From Onthophagus taurus (lineage: Eukaryota > Arthropoda > Insecta > Coleoptera > Scarabaeidae): a stretch of 64,000 nucleotides of DNA. The stretch is taken from positions 13,888,001 through 13,952,000 of the forward strand of contig NC_091967.1 of the NCBI RefSeq assembly GCF_036711975.1, given 5' to 3'. A model generated the notes under the pieces. The model did no database searches. It was not told the origin of the DNA and saw only the letters and a list, made by a program, of their open reading frames with translations. Shown here piece by piece: positions 14,600 to 29,700 of the stretch; position 1 is the stretch's first letter, and every line of letters begins with the position of its first letter. The position numbers were made by a program, and so were the translations under genes.

Positions 14600-16090
14600 T
14601 TTATGCCTAACATTATAGTGAATATTTGATTTGAAGTTTTTTGAGTTTTATCTATGATTTTAACTGTTATTTAATATGGCTAATTCAGCAAAAAAACAAA
14701 AAGTACGAGATAGAAAGAGTATCAGAGAATTTCAAACTTAGTGAACAGAGGCATGATTAGTCAAGGTGACAAGGCGGTGTGTGTTTTATGTTCTGGAATA
14801 TAGTCTGTAAAACGGCATTTTGAAACAAATCACAAATCCGTTAGTCAAAAAAGCAAACCAGAGCAAAAAGAATTAATTGCAAGTGCATTGAAAGACAGAA
14901 ATAAACAGTCTATGACTAAATATGTTGCAAAAATTGTCATACGAGCGCGGCAAGTTACGCGGCTACAAATGTCATTGCTCGGCATAGTAAACCTTTTCAA
15001 GAGGGAGAGTTTTTGAAGGAAATCTGGATAGCATGCGCGGCCTCTCTTTTTGATGATTTCGATAACAAAGATAAGATAATTCAGCGCATCAAAGATACTC
15101 CTCTGTCCAGAAATGTAACAGATCAACAAAAAATAGACATTAGCTTTGCTTCTTTTATATCGCTATGTCTTGACGAAAGCACTGACATCGCTAAATCTGC
15201 TCGTTTAGTTGTTTTTGCTCAATATTACGTTGGAAACGTCATTAAGGAAGATTTAATTGCGATCAAATCGTTGATGAACTGATGTTGCTCCAAATATGGT
15301 GGGTAAAAAAATTAGTTTCATAAGTTTATTTCAAATAGACGTAGGGCATTCGATTCTTCAATTCTACTGCATCATTCACCAACAAGCCTTGTGTGCTAAG
15401 AGTGGTTTAATATCTCTTGATAATGTAATGACGGTAGTCACAAAAATAATCAACCTCATCTCGTCGCAGGTTTTAAACAGGAAGTTCGATGCTTTGTTAG
15501 ATGAAGTCAACTCGGTGTACAATGGCTTTCTGATCTACAATAATGTTCGCCGATTGAGTCGCGGGAACGTACTTCAAAGATTTGTTGATTGCTTGGAAAA
15601 AATCAGACTGTTTCTGTAAAATGAGGAAAAAGTTGAAGAATAATAACAGTTGTTGGATGTTATGTGGCTTTCAAAATTGATACTTTTTACAGACATATGT
15701 CAACATTTAAATAAGTTAAACATGAAGCTTCAAGGCATAAATAAAACAATTATCGTCATAGTAGATCTCGTTCGCACTTTTGAGACTAAACTGCAAGTTT
15801 TCAGGAACGATATTATCACAAGAAACTACAAGTATTTTCCAAATTTGAAAAATATATCAACTATTTGGAAATACGTAAGAAACCAGACGAAGACCAAGTT
15901 ACTGAAGAATTTATTTCTGTGATTGATTCTTCAATCAGGGAATTTTCAGCGAGATTTTCTCAGTTCAAAGAATTATCGGAAATACTCGAGCTTATTATTA
16001 CCCTGATGTGACGACATTGGATAAACTGAATTTGTCCCAATTGGATTGGTTGGATAAAATTTGTTTTTTCTTAGGTATTATGTCATTAAT
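14600..16090 (+). pseudogene. Decayed hAT-type transposase, ZBED5/GTF2IRD2-like
   Basis: Broken plus-strand frames line up in order with this transposase family. A BED-like zinc finger remnant lies at about 14745-14840 (KAVCVLC ... VKRHFETNHKSV). Then come ASLFDDFDNKDKIIQRIKDT with LCLDESTDIAKSARLVVFAQ (15030-15282), FYCIIHQQALCAKSGLISLD and YNNVRRLSRGNVLQRFVDCL (15340-15619), and a weaker C-terminal part. At least four frameshifts or stops separate the blocks. GTF2IRD2-like proteins share the IHQEALCAK and NVRWLSRGKVLxRF signatures. Terminal repeats were not found. It is a dead gene between Dcp1 and BAMBI. Confidence 0.8.
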
Positions 16091-16099
16091 TATGTTATG

Positions 16100-16927
16100 T
16101 TAAAAAAAATAACCCCATGTGAAAATATTCCATTTTATTACCTCATTGAATTGGCATAATAATAAATATTATTAACTCATCTTAAAAATTACGCAAGAGA
16201 ATCTGCTTTTTATACATAAATACATCACAAAACTAAAATTAAGAATACACTATCATACAGACTTATTTACAAATTAAAAAATTGCAAGTACAGATATATT
16301 TATAAAGTAATAAAAAAAAACAATTTACATAGGTCTATTAAGTTAACGCACATATTATAGGCGTTAGTCAGTTTAATAGTTGTATACTGGATAAGATATG
16401 TAATGAAAAATAAAAAAGATAAGTATTTAGATATTCTAGGGAGTACAGTCTTCTTGGGAGGATGCCATTAATATACACAACAAGAAAAATAAAAAATAAA
16501 CGCATTGAGTAAGTATGTGAACACAACCAACTGGTATAAAAAATGATAATTATCGATGACACATTTTTTATACAGAATTATTCTGTATAAATCACATTAA
16601 TCGATTGAATAGTATATGATTTTATTTCCATCACAGTATTTGGTTGCTTTTTAAGAGGAATACATCGGTTATTAATCTAAGTACAAATAACTTTTTTAAT
16701 AATAACGACCATTTTTTTTATTCAATCTTTTTCTATTTTATCTTTCAAGTCTTCCGATAATATTTTCTCTTCATTTTTCATATATTTTAATATTTTTTTT
16801 TAGTAGTACCCATTTAAATCATGTCCATATTCCATGTCACAGCCATCAAAAATTTATTAGTCCTTAATACTTGGTCTAAGATCTTTTTTTTTTGGGAGGG
16901 AAAAATTAGTGGTGGTTATAAAAAAAT
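16100..16927 (-). other. Probable BAMBI 3' UTR
   Basis: AT-rich DNA downstream of the BAMBI stop codon (minus strand), with several TTTATT strings on the plus strand that are AATAAA signals on the minus strand (for example near 16622 and 16716). No supported coding frame. Confidence 0.45.
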
Positions 16928-17788
16928 TCATTTCTTATCATAAGTCTTTGTCTTCATCAGTCCGTTCTTCACTATGATATTATCACAAAATAAGTTCTTA
17001 TGATGGACTTCTGGGTAACTGTGAGCGTATTCACTCAAACCAATTTTGTCCAAATTTAAGTAGTGACCTTCGATCTCCGACAATGAATGATTATACGGAT
17101 GATGATTTCGCGATACGTATTTTGCGTTCACATTTTTTGGGGATGAATTCATCAAAGACGATTCCAGTTCATTTTGAACCAATAAAGGGGCTCGAATTTG
17201 TTGAAGCTCTTCCGTGTGATGATTTGAATAAACAGGGTTATGATGAATAGGCATCATTTCTTTTTGAATTGGAAGTCTATAATGATGTTCCATGTTGTTT
17301 TTATTTTGACTTGGTATATATTTCTCCCTAAATATAAAAAAATGCGAATTATTTTGAAATGTTATTATTTTTTGTTAAACTCACCCTAATTTATAACGCG
17401 CATGTTGATTATTTTCACTTCTTAATAATCTCACAGCCAACATAATAAGTACCAAAACAATTACGGTACCACAAATAGGAACGGCAATGGTAGCAGCTTT
17501 AAACCAAACTTCGGTTTCGGAATACCTTAATTCTTCGATTTGTGATCTGGGCTTTAAAGGTTGTTGTTTTCTGCTGGCGTTGAATAACAATTCTAACAAA
17601 AGCAAATTATTAATCGTTAATTAAATCAATTATTTTTATTCTTACCTGATTCATCAATTAAATGTGTTGTTACTGGACTATCGACGTGATTACATAAATC
17701 CCTGTAACAACAATACAAAAGTGACCTCGAATGGGATTTCTTCTTGTGGCTACTGTGTGGTTCTAGCTGGCACCATTCCCTTTGTTCT
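16928..17788 (-). CDS. BAMBI: BAMBI exons 3-5 (ectodomain end, membrane segment, cytoplasmic tail)
   Basis: Exon 3 (17646-17788) carries REWCQLEP ... LLYCCYRDLCNHVDS. Exon 4 (17385-17592) carries the membrane segment. Exon 5 (16928-17327) carries the His/Asn-rich tail ending KTYDKK before TGA. Introns of 53 and 57 bp separate them, both GT-AG and in phase. Confidence 0.93.
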
Positions 17789-20700
17789 CTAGAATTAATA
17801 ATAAAAACGTTTATTAGTTTTTCGATATCTTAATCTGCTTTTATTATGTAAATAAAAGAAATCTCATTTATGTAAACAAGAAATAAGGCGCAAATGTAAA
17901 CTGTCGGGTCGCGGGGAGCGATTTTAGCTGAAAAGAAGAACGTTTTATTGCATAAACACAATTAAAGTTATAAGGTTCAAACGGGCCGCCTTCGCTCGAT
18001 AAGCGTATTATTGTATTTAAAGTTCAGACTTAATATTTGTTTAGACTGAATTGTGTATAACTCTCTTTGGGGTGGTGTTGTGAAACTTTTATGATCGGTT
18101 TCCGCGCGGTGTTTATAACGAAAAGTTGCGTTGAAAATGTTGTTAATTAGTGTGTTTAAGATTAAAAAAGAAAAAAATTGCAATAAATTCAAACATAACG
18201 CACATAGGCGATCAAAGATAGTGATAAAGTGAAAATGGGGGTACTTGCTAGATTATGTAATTTCAATTTAAGGTTGGAGATAATTGGAATGTGGATAAAA
18301 CGGAAATTACTACAGCGTAAAAAGTAAATTGAGTGGTAGCCCGTCGAGGATACAAACAAATAGGGAACTTAATTTCGTGCGAAAGAGACATACTGGAGAC
18401 TATTGAAGTTGCAAACCGGAGTTGGTGATGGCGCCGGATAAATTAATCAAATTGGCACTTTCACGCATAGCTGGAGTACGACAGATTTTCCGGCCCGATA
18501 ATCAGCAGTGGCTATTAGAGCCGGTGAGAACAGTCAGTTTAAAAGTTTGAACAAAGTTCCCAAGCTTTATATGCCGTGACATCTTTGATTGCACTTGATT
18601 AATTGGCGGAACTACTGAACATATCAGAAATAATTTATATACCTGAGGATGTTGATACCTTAACATTCGCCTTGAGCGTCTTAAATAGACTGATTGTGTT
18701 ACATGACTCTAACTAACTGAAAATGAGTATGAAAAATCTTAGCCTTTTTTATTATTAGCTTATATTATAATCGTTCAATTGTGGAATCCATCTCCATTGA
18801 TGTTCAAAGTGATGGAAAATGACTTAACCGCTTGGACTGAGGTTGGATCTTCTTTGCTAGTAACTAAGCAGATTTGGCGTTGTTCAAGTAATTGTATTTT
18901 AATCTATTTATATTTAATTACATTTTCCAGGTAAAATTTACCGGTAAATAAAAAAATTGGTGAATTTAAAAGGTTTAGCTGTAAGGGGGCAGTAAAATAA
19001 GTTAAAACTTCATTTGACTGCTTTTGCCACTTCTTCAAAGATGATTAAGTAGATAAAATAGTGGTTGCTACTAGTGAAGAAAACTGTGGTAAGCAAAAAA
19101 TTACAAGAAGAAAGTTGTAATTATTTCAAAACCCTGCATAAGACAGCTTCTGATTGCTGTTTTTTGAGGTAGTTCGTGTACATGACTATAACTTCTTTAT
19201 AGAAGACATGTCAGAGTAGAGGACGAGGTGGTGGAATTGTTGTTAAAACTTGTCATAAATGTTGTGTACTTAATGTGCAGGATAGGACTACAATTGAGCA
19301 GTTATGGGTAAAATTCTGCGTGGTGTTAAAGTTACTCTGCGTGTTGATTATTAATTAGTAGATTTGTCTGCCACGACTGCTTTTCTTCTACTTTCATCTT
19401 ATACCTTGCGCCAATTGTTGAATATCAGACTAGGAAAACACGAGTGCAGTGACCACAAAGCATTATCTATATTTATCAGGAACTACCACAAATACTTGGA
19501 TGATCAAAGAAAATAGTAATGTATCACGACAAGAATAACATCAATAGTGACAAAAGCCGAACCTAAAAGATATAATTGGACCCGTACCAGAATTGTTGAG
19601 CAGAACTGTAAATATGTAAGAAACTTAACGATAATTTTTCACGCAGTGTTTTTCTTTATGTTAATTTTTGTACTTCAGCTTCTATTTTTTTGTATTTCAT
19701 ACAATCACATTTTTAATTGCACGCTTTTCAAATGGTGCAAATTGTAGGAAAGATAAAAAAAGTGCAGAAGATATCAAAAAGTGTCAAAAGGTAAGAATAA
19801 GTGCATAGAATAAATGTATCAAAAAATTTAATTTCGTTGTTCTTTAAAAAAAAAACTACAAAAAAGCAAATTGCTCGCGTCGTGACAAATCACACTTAAA
19901 ATCACTTCCGTTTAATTACAGAAATCCCATCAGAGTTCCAGCGGAACGTCAATTTGGCACGCCTATACGTGCGATATACGACCATGTATCTAATAACGGA
20001 TTTACGGCACTTCTTTTCATTTTTTTTGTATTTACGACCTCGAAGGTTATAAATTACATATATAAATTATCAATTAATTAAGAAAAAATTTTTAATTCAA
20101 ATCACCTGCTTCAATCTGCTTTAAGATAGAAAATTAATAATTAAAATTATAATATGAGTATAAAGTAACCCAATGCAGTAAGTAGTCAATGACCTTACAA
20201 AGCTAAATGCCGCTTCTTTATCTCTCAGCAGCAAGAAAACCCCGATAATTCCCAACTTAACTCTTAATCTTCTTTTCTCTTTTTTCTTATTGAACAAGCC
20301 GACATATACCGACGACCTTTACCCTTCGAAACCAACCCAAAACGTGTAAGTACACTCCGTATTTTTTTTACATCTCACGTATACTATATACAAGCGGTTG
20401 TTGTTGCTTAACATTCTTGTAACTCGAGTTCCATACGCACACCTTGCGTCTTGTCCTCACAAGAATCGCTTTCTCTCTTACAAGAGAGAGGATTTTTTTA
20501 AAACGATATTTTTTTCCATGACAAGTTTCAGCTGCACCTTGTTGGTATTTGCGGAAAAGAGACAACAAAATTATTACGGTAATGGGACGTTTCCTTAGCG
20601 ATAAGGAACAGTGGTCGTCTTCATACTACCATTTTTTGTTCTTGGTACTTTGCGCCGTCCGTTATCTGTGTTACGGTAGCATTCTTGGCGATGGAATGAA

Positions 20701-23700
20701 ACGTATGTAGACGGCGCCAATAGGAAGCCATAAAAACGAGGTGTGAATGGGTTATTTACGATATTGTAATGACCTGGTTTGGAAAGTGGATTTGTCGCAA
20801 AAAAGAATGTTGAATCATAAATAGTTTGGTAAAGATAAAGAAATCCTTTAAATTTTGTATCAAAGCGTTCATGAGTTATGAAATAGCATAAAGTATTTCT
20901 TATACGTAATAACGGTGATTGAACTAGACATTTAAGTGCTCGTTTCGCATCCTGTTTCTAAGGACAGTATCATCTAGCTAAAGTAACGAGAGACTCGTGT
21001 ATACAAATGAGCATAGAAAAAAAAATGTACCGGTCGACGAAGCAATTGGAAAATTAAAGAGTTCACGGGAAGAAAAGAGCCACAGGATGTTCGAAGTCGA
21101 GAATGCTGTCACATATTATGCAAAGTCGATGGCGCTACGGGAGACTCCTCTCCTTTGCCAAAGTGATCGCGGTAAACCTTCTTGAGAAGACGACGCCGCT
21201 GGTAAAGTCTTCGAGTAATTGCCGTGTATGTCTTTCGTTCGACTTTTTTGTTTCATTGGACGTCCGGTCGTGCTATAGAAGGTTTTCTCTTTCTCTCGGG
21301 TGGGATTCGACATCTCAATTCGTGTAAGCGTTGCGCTTTTCTTGTAAGCAAGAGACGCGCCGCACTAAGTTCTCTCTACCGTGACAATGCCGATGCTTGA
21401 CCGTTTCTTGTGACTTGTATCTTCGCCGCGACCATTAATTACTAACGACATCGAGAAGAAAAAAAGAAAATTGAAGATTTAAGTGGTACCACCAGGATGT
21501 TTAATTAAGAAGATTTTTTCTTGTTTTAACGTAATGATGAACAATAAACTTTTTTAATTATTAAAAAAAAAGATAAAAATGTTGTTGTAATTAATGCATT
21601 TTAATTGAATAAAAGTATTCATGATAAATTCTATTGAAATAATGATAAATTTCCATACGTAATGATTAACCGTTTTCATTACTACATTGTCTATAGACAT
21701 TTATTTTTTTTATAACACGTGGAAATGAATCGACGGTCATCAATAAACATTTCTGAGCTTAAACTCAACGGAATAGTGATTATAAGATAAGACTAGATGA
21801 CTAACAGCTCGCGATATATTGAAAGATTATCGCGATTAATAATTTGCAATTTTACTTTCAAACCCGGCTTATAAGAGTAGCGCCGGTTGACTCATACAAC
21901 ACAAAGTTAATTTAACCAAGAAGTACTTATATATGTGCGTAATTTAACCTTCAATTGAATTCAAATAATCTTTTAATCGCAGTTATAAAGACAAATTATT
22001 TATTATTGTGAGAGAGGAGTACAGTAAATCGTTGGAACGATGTCTCTTAAGACGGCTAAATCTGAATGTTTCTAGTTCTAATTCAAGTGTTAGTTCTAAC
22101 GCTAGTATTCGTTCTAGTTTTGTTTGATATTCAGCGTTAGATCGTTGTATATTTTTCATTGAACCAAAACTAGAACTAGAAACATAGGAGTTTAGCCGTA
22201 CGTCTCTTAAGAGGGCTAATTTTAACTTACAATCACTTAATAAAATTACATATAAAAACAAGAAAATCCTGAAATAACTTTATATAATTAGAACCGATTT
22301 GTATCTCTTAATCTTCTTCTTATTGCAATATTAAAGCACACTCTAAGGTATATCGTGCATTAGTGAAACCGGATGATAATGATGATGATGCAAAATACGA
22401 TTATCTACAAGCTTTTGTTGGCGTTTCCAGTTCATAAACATAGCTTTGTCGTCTATTTTCACAATTATTTCTCCGATACCCATACAGTTTTCCCATGCCT
22501 GTCATTCCACCTGGCACAGCGGCAGCAGCAGCATTATGTTCCGATAAGCCATCGCAGTTAATATCGGAATTCCATCCCGGTTAATTGCCCGACGCAGCGG
22601 ACGAGGCCAATTAGAAATTTTCATTAGCCGCATTCGCATTATGCGACCACGGCGAACCGGCTTTGGTCGCGAACCAACAAGATACCAATAGGTACGCACT
22701 TGTCCGAAAGAATTATGTTCGACATTCCGCAAACGTAATGAACCTTAAGAGCTTTTTCTTATATCCAGCTAGTAACCAAAGCTTAAAATTAATTATAGAA
22801 GCGTTTCGTTTTACACTTGAAATCCTTTAAGTCTTATTTAAAATTTAAATGTTAAACGTTTTTCCTAAAGGCGGATCTGAATTTTCGTGCAGGTGCTCAA
22901 AGAGCTCACTCGTCTTGATAAATTTGCTATCTTCATTCTTGAGCACCGGTCGAAGCAGTTTCTTATGTTGGTTGCACTTCCGCCGTCGCGTCCGTCGAGT
23001 CTAAAGGCATTTGCATTGGGATAAGATTTACACACGTCGATGGGTCCATCCAATCAGAGTAACGGTACCGAGCAATCTGGTCGATGATCATTAGCCGATG
23101 ATGGAATCGCCGGCTGTTTAATGCAGCGGTCTCTGGTCGACTTGAAGTCGTGAAAGTGCGGTCCCGTTTTCGCACACACGATTTTACTGTTACGTGACGG
23201 ACCTGCCACTTTCTTTTTGCTCGCGCCACACCGTCACCTCTACTAACAACAGGTTAATTCCTACTATATTTTTAGATTGACAACAAAGTATAAGATACAG
23301 AATCTGAGAAGATAATCAAAAAATGAAAAGATATTAGGAATCTGATAGCATTATTGTTTTGTTGTCTTTCACTTGGTCCAAAGGTTCAACTTCACTACCG
23401 CCATCACTATCACCGGCAAAAAATGAAATTACACATCATCATGTGAAGCTCTGTGGAATTCTTTCGAATTCCTGCTTTGGAATTTTCTGGAAAGGTTCAA
23501 GAAAAAAAACTTTAACATAATGGCTCTTGGTAATTTGTCAGACTTATCATACTATTGTTATACTTGGTGGGATACGAGACAAGTCAAACTGACCTGAAAC
23601 ACCATTATGGAGTAAAAACTCCAAAAATAGTTGTATGCAGAGAGTATCTTGTTGTTAGCTAGGTATGACGAATTTATTGAACACGAATATTAAGTTGTCG

Positions 23701-26700
23701 TCATCAAAGTTTGAGGCATCGCCATCTTCAACATTTTATCAGAGCGCAAAATGATATTTTTTGTAGATAGTATACACACGGATCAAAAAATGTCACGTGA
23801 AAAAATGAGGTTAGTAAGGACAGAAGATAGATAACAAACAAGAATCCTCTACATCATTTTCCAGCACAGCTTTAAACTAACACGGCCGTTTTGGAAGACA
23901 TCGGCCGCCCCCGGACATCGCAGACGCTAGGACTTTGAGAATCTTGATCGCGAAACAGCGCCAGAATGTCAATACATAATACTTGGCTGAAGAAGATTAA
24001 TATAAGATAACTAATGTTATGAAAAGAATTTAACATTGAATACCGGTAGTATATAAAAAGTTATGTCCCTTTGCCGCGTCTTCGAGATTCAAGAATCGAA
24101 TGAAGCTGCTTTCAATGTCTTTGCAGATTTTTTTAAAGTTGCTGCAGAATCGTGTTATTAATTACCCGATATCTGAACGATTTTTTTCAGTTATTGCTTT
24201 TTTTGAATTCAGACCAGAACAAGATACACCGGTATTGAGTTGCCATTGAAGCAGCCGAGAAGCAAAAGGCGTTGTTATCATCTTGATCTCAAGCGTTAAC
24301 CCAGCGATGAGGAGTGCATTCTCTGATTATGTTATTATATACAGGGTGTTTCGGTGACTCGGGGAACAAATGTAACCACATATACTAGAGTGAAAATGAT
24401 GACGATTCATGTAAAAAAAAATTAGTAAAAGACCTCAAATTGCAAAGATACAGGCCATCAAAGTTATGAAATTTTAACACATTTTTGTAAATATCTTAAA
24501 CACTATTTATGGTAAAGCGTTGAAATTTGGTACAGCGTAAACTAACATCACGTAAAATCATTAGGCAATTTTTGAGTTGGATCGGTACGCGGGAACAATG
24601 CTATACAGGCTGTTCATAAAGTTTGTTTGCTCAGAACTTTTTTACCCTATCATAACCCTACATTTATTTTTGCATTTTCTAATAGTAAATTTAGTTTAGA
24701 AACTTTTATCACTCTTAGAGAATATTGATAAAAACCACCGTTTCCGTATTAAATGCAAAAATGTTAGGCTCCGAATTCAATAACACTAAAAAAAATAAAT
24801 AAATAAATAATTTGAATTAGCAATGACAAGTGAAAATCGAACTGAGCTGTCATAACTATTATGTATGCAACATGTCCAAGTGTAGATTTAGCTAAATCAC
24901 ATTTTTAATTTGTTTTAGTTGATTTAATAAAAGAATCCAAACACAATAAATTAAAAATCAACAAAAAATAAACAAAAAACCAACAACACTAACAGGAATA
25001 ATAAAAAAAGTATATAAAATGACAATACAAGTAATAAAAAATACTAAAGGATGTTAAAAACTTAGATTTCTTTTTTTTAGTAATAGCACTATTGAAATCG
25101 GAACCCAACATTTTTGGATTTAACACGAAAACGGTGATTTTTATCAATATTATCTAAGAGTAATAAAAGTTTCTAAACTAAATTTACTATTAGAAACTGC
25201 AAAAATAAATGTAGGGTTATGATGGAATAAAAAAGTTGTGAGCAAACAAACTTTAGGAACAGCCTGTATAGTATTGTTCCCGCGGACCGATCCAACTCAT
25301 AAATTGCCTAACGATTTTACATCACATTGATTTATACTGTACCAAATTTCAGCGCTTTACTGTAAATAGTGTTTAAGATATTTGGAAAAATGTGTTAAAA
25401 TTTCTTAACTTTGATGGCCTCTATCTTTGAAATTTGAAGACTTTTACTAATTTTCACTCTAGTATATATGGTTAAATTTGTTCCCCGAGTCACCGAAACA
25501 CCCTGTATGTATAAATAACCGCAGTTCTCGGTTTTTTGTGGATTTCTTCTTCCTTGTAATTTTGCTTAGCACACTAGTTTTGCCTGCCTCTCATTGTTAT
25601 CTTGTTTAAGTCCTAATTATTAAAAGCAGCCTCTCTAATATTATTGATTATTGGCTTCACTTCTAGATCTTGTCTTACACACTCATTTCTAATTTTATTC
25701 ACGTTGGAGGTACCTGTTACTGTCCTAATGTAGTTCATTTCAAAAATCCCTATTTAGCTTTCTAGCCGATTTGTTAGAAATAAATTAATTTTGTTTTTGA
25801 AGATGACCCTTTTTTTAACTTTTTAAAATTAGTATTCAGTTTCCATCACTATGGAATGTCAGAGAGTAAAGACACTTAACTTGCTTGTTGGCTTTCTTTG
25901 AAATTGTGTTACTTTGTGGCTAAGTTGTCTGGAGTTGGATTGGCTTGCTTTGAGTTTGGGTTAGCTTGCTTTGGGTTTTGGTTGGGTTGGTATGTCTTCA
26001 ATATCGGGGGTTTACTAAGTTATTGGGTTGGTTTGCTTTGAAATTAGATTAGGTTCGTTTAGATTTAACATGGCTTGTTTTGGGATTAGGCTAATTTGGA
26101 GCTGAAAACTTTCTGTTTAGTTGTATTGTAGTTGGTTTGGGTGACTTTGTGAGTTGCTTACGAGTATTATGCTTTATTTAGGGTTGGGTTACTTTGTGAA
26201 TGAGTTACTTTAAGATTTGCTTCAACGGTTTGAGTCATTTAGAAATATCATGAACAAACATCTGGTCTTCCCGACTCAATCTAAATTCCAAATTACATAG
26301 AACATTGTGTGAAGAGAGCAGTTCTTGCCCGTCTGAAACAATTTGCATATGATGATCTCAAATTTCACCAGAACGATCGTCCAGAAACGAACATGAATGA
26401 AATTTGGACAACGCATAGAATTTTGTGACATAATAGATAACAATTTTACGGAATATTTAGACGTCTTAATGATGAGTGCGAAGATTGTTTCCATTTGGTT
26501 GATTATGCTAATGTACAGAACTGTGAGCAAAAAGCTCTCCACGGTGCAAAAGTGGGTTATAAAAACCCAAAACAAAAAATATTAAATTATACACCAAGAT
26601 GTTTCTTGAGAATACTATAATTGATGTTCAATGAATCATGTAACAGTGACAAATAACACCATCCAACGACAAACCAAAAAGCCACATATACGAAGTGCTT

Positions 26701-29700
26701 CTCGTGTATTTCCAAAACGGAACGATTATAATTATGGCCGGAACAACACTCACCATTTATCTTGTCGCATATTACCAATGTCTCCATAAAACAATATTTT
26801 CTACGCGTGCTTTACCGGGAGAGAAGAATGGGAACGTGGTAGCAAGAGAAAGAAGATGATAATCTCAAGAAATAAAGATCATTTCGTGTAACAAGAAGCA
26901 GCCTCAGCGGATTAAACGAGAAAGGCACATTTCGCAATAATTTACGAGCGGCAAGGCGCACGACATCATGTATAAAACATTCGAAAATAAATTCCGCGCG
27001 CAGATATTACGCAATGCAGCACGCACTTACGGGAGCTATTCGAAGAGACATAAAAAGTTACAAAAAAAAGGACATGGTCGAGAGCTCTATATAGCGAGAT
27101 CTGGTCTCTTCTTCAAGTGTGGTGTGCTTCCTGTGACGTGCCAAGTGTATCGCAAAAAGTTGAAATATTCAATGGCTGATTCCACTAATAGCGACATCAT
27201 TGTAACGGGCCGATATAGAATGATTATATCTAACTGTACATAGAGGAAGAAATAATTTATGTTGCAACAGGAGGAAGAAATAAATTCTTTAGTAATTAAT
27301 TATGTAGATAATCTTATGAATATCAAAAATGTATTTAAAATAAAACACAATGTTTCCATTGGAAAGCGTAAACGGTATTAAAATCGATTAAAACTAAGTG
27401 AAACGTAGAAAGTTTCTATTCAAATGTGGCGGATGTTTGAAGCGCCATTCAAAAAATAGTCTAAATACCAAGAAATCTATGTAATAGGACGACGCTGACT
27501 TATTGGTCGTGTTGTTTATAAAAGTGCGTTCTCCGTTACAAGATTCCAAGAGATGCAGGAAAGAATACTAACAACTGAGTCTATATATAAATTTATGTCT
27601 ACCGGGAAACTAACGTAAGCACTCGGATTTCTCTAACAGCATCCCACTTTTATATTTATGATTATATTAAAATCATATCCATAAATCATCTTGTTTCTTT
27701 TTGTTCCACAATCGTAACTTTTAAAGACCTAATTTTAAAGCCTGCTTACAATGTGTTTATATATTCAATGTACTTTATAAATGCACCGATTTTTTTTAAA
27801 GAAAAACTGGAGCAAAAACTTCGGGAAACGCCAGATCACATCCTACATGTGCAGAGTGACGTACACCAGGCACATATTGTTGTAAGTGTCGCAAGGACGC
27901 CTCTCTTTACCCTCTTCTTCAAACGCGATTGGATTGAGCTGTTGAGGTTAAAGTTTATCGCTTGGAAATTCATTCGAAACCATTGCTCCAACGGTCATTC
28001 CACTAAACAAACCATTGTTTAACGTTCGCGCTAATTAAAATTACCGCTGTTCCGAGTTCGAATGTAGTAACTCATTTATGAATGAATAGACCCCTTTATG
28101 GCCGTTAAAAGATGACCGATAACGACGGTAAGACGATGATATATTATTATGAGACTGGGAAAATAATTTTTTTAATTTGTTATTAATTGCTTACTTATCG
28201 GTTAAGAGTTCGATGCAACCGTGACGTCCTTTGTAGGCGCCGGACGACGACGTCGATTGGTGGAGCATGTTTGAAAAGCAACCGCCGGATGGCGACATGC
28301 ACATATATCCGGCCGATATACAGGTAGGCAGGTTGCAGTAACACCTGGTGTGACCTAAAACACAAAGAGAGGGTGTACGTTAATGCAGGAAGAAGACAGG
28401 AAGTAAACAACGATACGCGTGCGAAGGTGAAATAATTAGATATGGAGGGTGGACGTGGGAAATTCACATAACATATTTACTTGCTTCAAAAATATTGCGA
28501 ACGTGTGTAGATGCATGGCTAAATCCGAAACTTTCTAGTTTTGGATGTAGTAATGTAAGTTTTAGTTTTAATTCAATGAAAAATATACAACAATATAACA
28601 CTGAATAACAATTAATACTAGAGCTAGAATGAACATTAGAGCTAACACTAGACCTAGAACTAGAAACATTCGGGTTTAGCCGAACGTCTCATAAGACGGC
28701 TCAACCCGAATGATTTTAGTTCTAGGTCTAGTGCTAGTTCTATTTTTCGTTCAATAAAAATGTACTATAATCTAACGCTGAATTACAATTAAAACTAGAA
28801 CTAACACTAGACCTAGAACTAGAAAGTTTCTGGTTCTAGTGTTAGTTCTAGTTTTACACTAATACTGTTACTATGTAGAACTAACACTATACCTAGAACT
28901 AGAATCATTCGGGTTTAGCCGTCTTGAGAGACGTGCGGCTAAACCCAAATAATTCTAGTTCTAGGTCTAATGTTAGTTCCACTTTTTGTTCAATAAAAAT
29001 ATACAACAACCTAACTCTGAATAACAATTAAAACTATAACTAGCATTAGAACTAACACTAGACCTATAACTAGAAGCATTCGAGTTTAGCTGTGCGTTTC
29101 TTATTTAGTCCGTTATATCCGATGTTTCTTCTAACGTGGTTCGTTATATCGAGATTTTACTGTACTAACTTTGAGAATTAAAGTTTGCTACGACAGGTGC
29201 GGTTAATAATTTATTACAAGCTGATACTCAAGAGTTACTCAATACGTCTTGTTGAGTAACCCATAGGAGAAGAAGCTTGGATGAATTCAATCAACATTTT
29301 TATCCTTTTTTTTGTCGAAGCCATCTCGTTTCCCGCGATTTCGTCACTCATCGTTGAGAGATCCCTATCTTCGAATAAGTAATTACCGGAGCCAAGCGGC
29401 GTGGACAAATCCAAACAAACAATTAAGCGGGGCCCTCGTGGAAATCAAAGGCCGTTTACGAAGTAGAAACGGGTCGCGGCGATAAAATCTCTTCTACTCT
29501 TCGTTAATGTTCTCGAATTCCTCCCGGGGTAATCACCGTCGCGAAACATTTTAATTTGTCCCATTCGGGACAATCTTACAAGGACTGTTAATATCTCTTC
29601 TTGCTTTACCGCTTTCCATCGTTTTTCTTCAAAACTAAACTTGCAGGAGTATACTTTTTTTGTTGGGTATTTACGTCGAGGATTCTTGCATTAAGAGTTA

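Noticed and set aside
28195-28467. 90-codon minus-strand ORF read as its own gene
   Set aside because: It is a wrong-frame reading over BAMBI exon 2; the adjacent frame between splice sites gives the Cys-rich BAMBI ectodomain.
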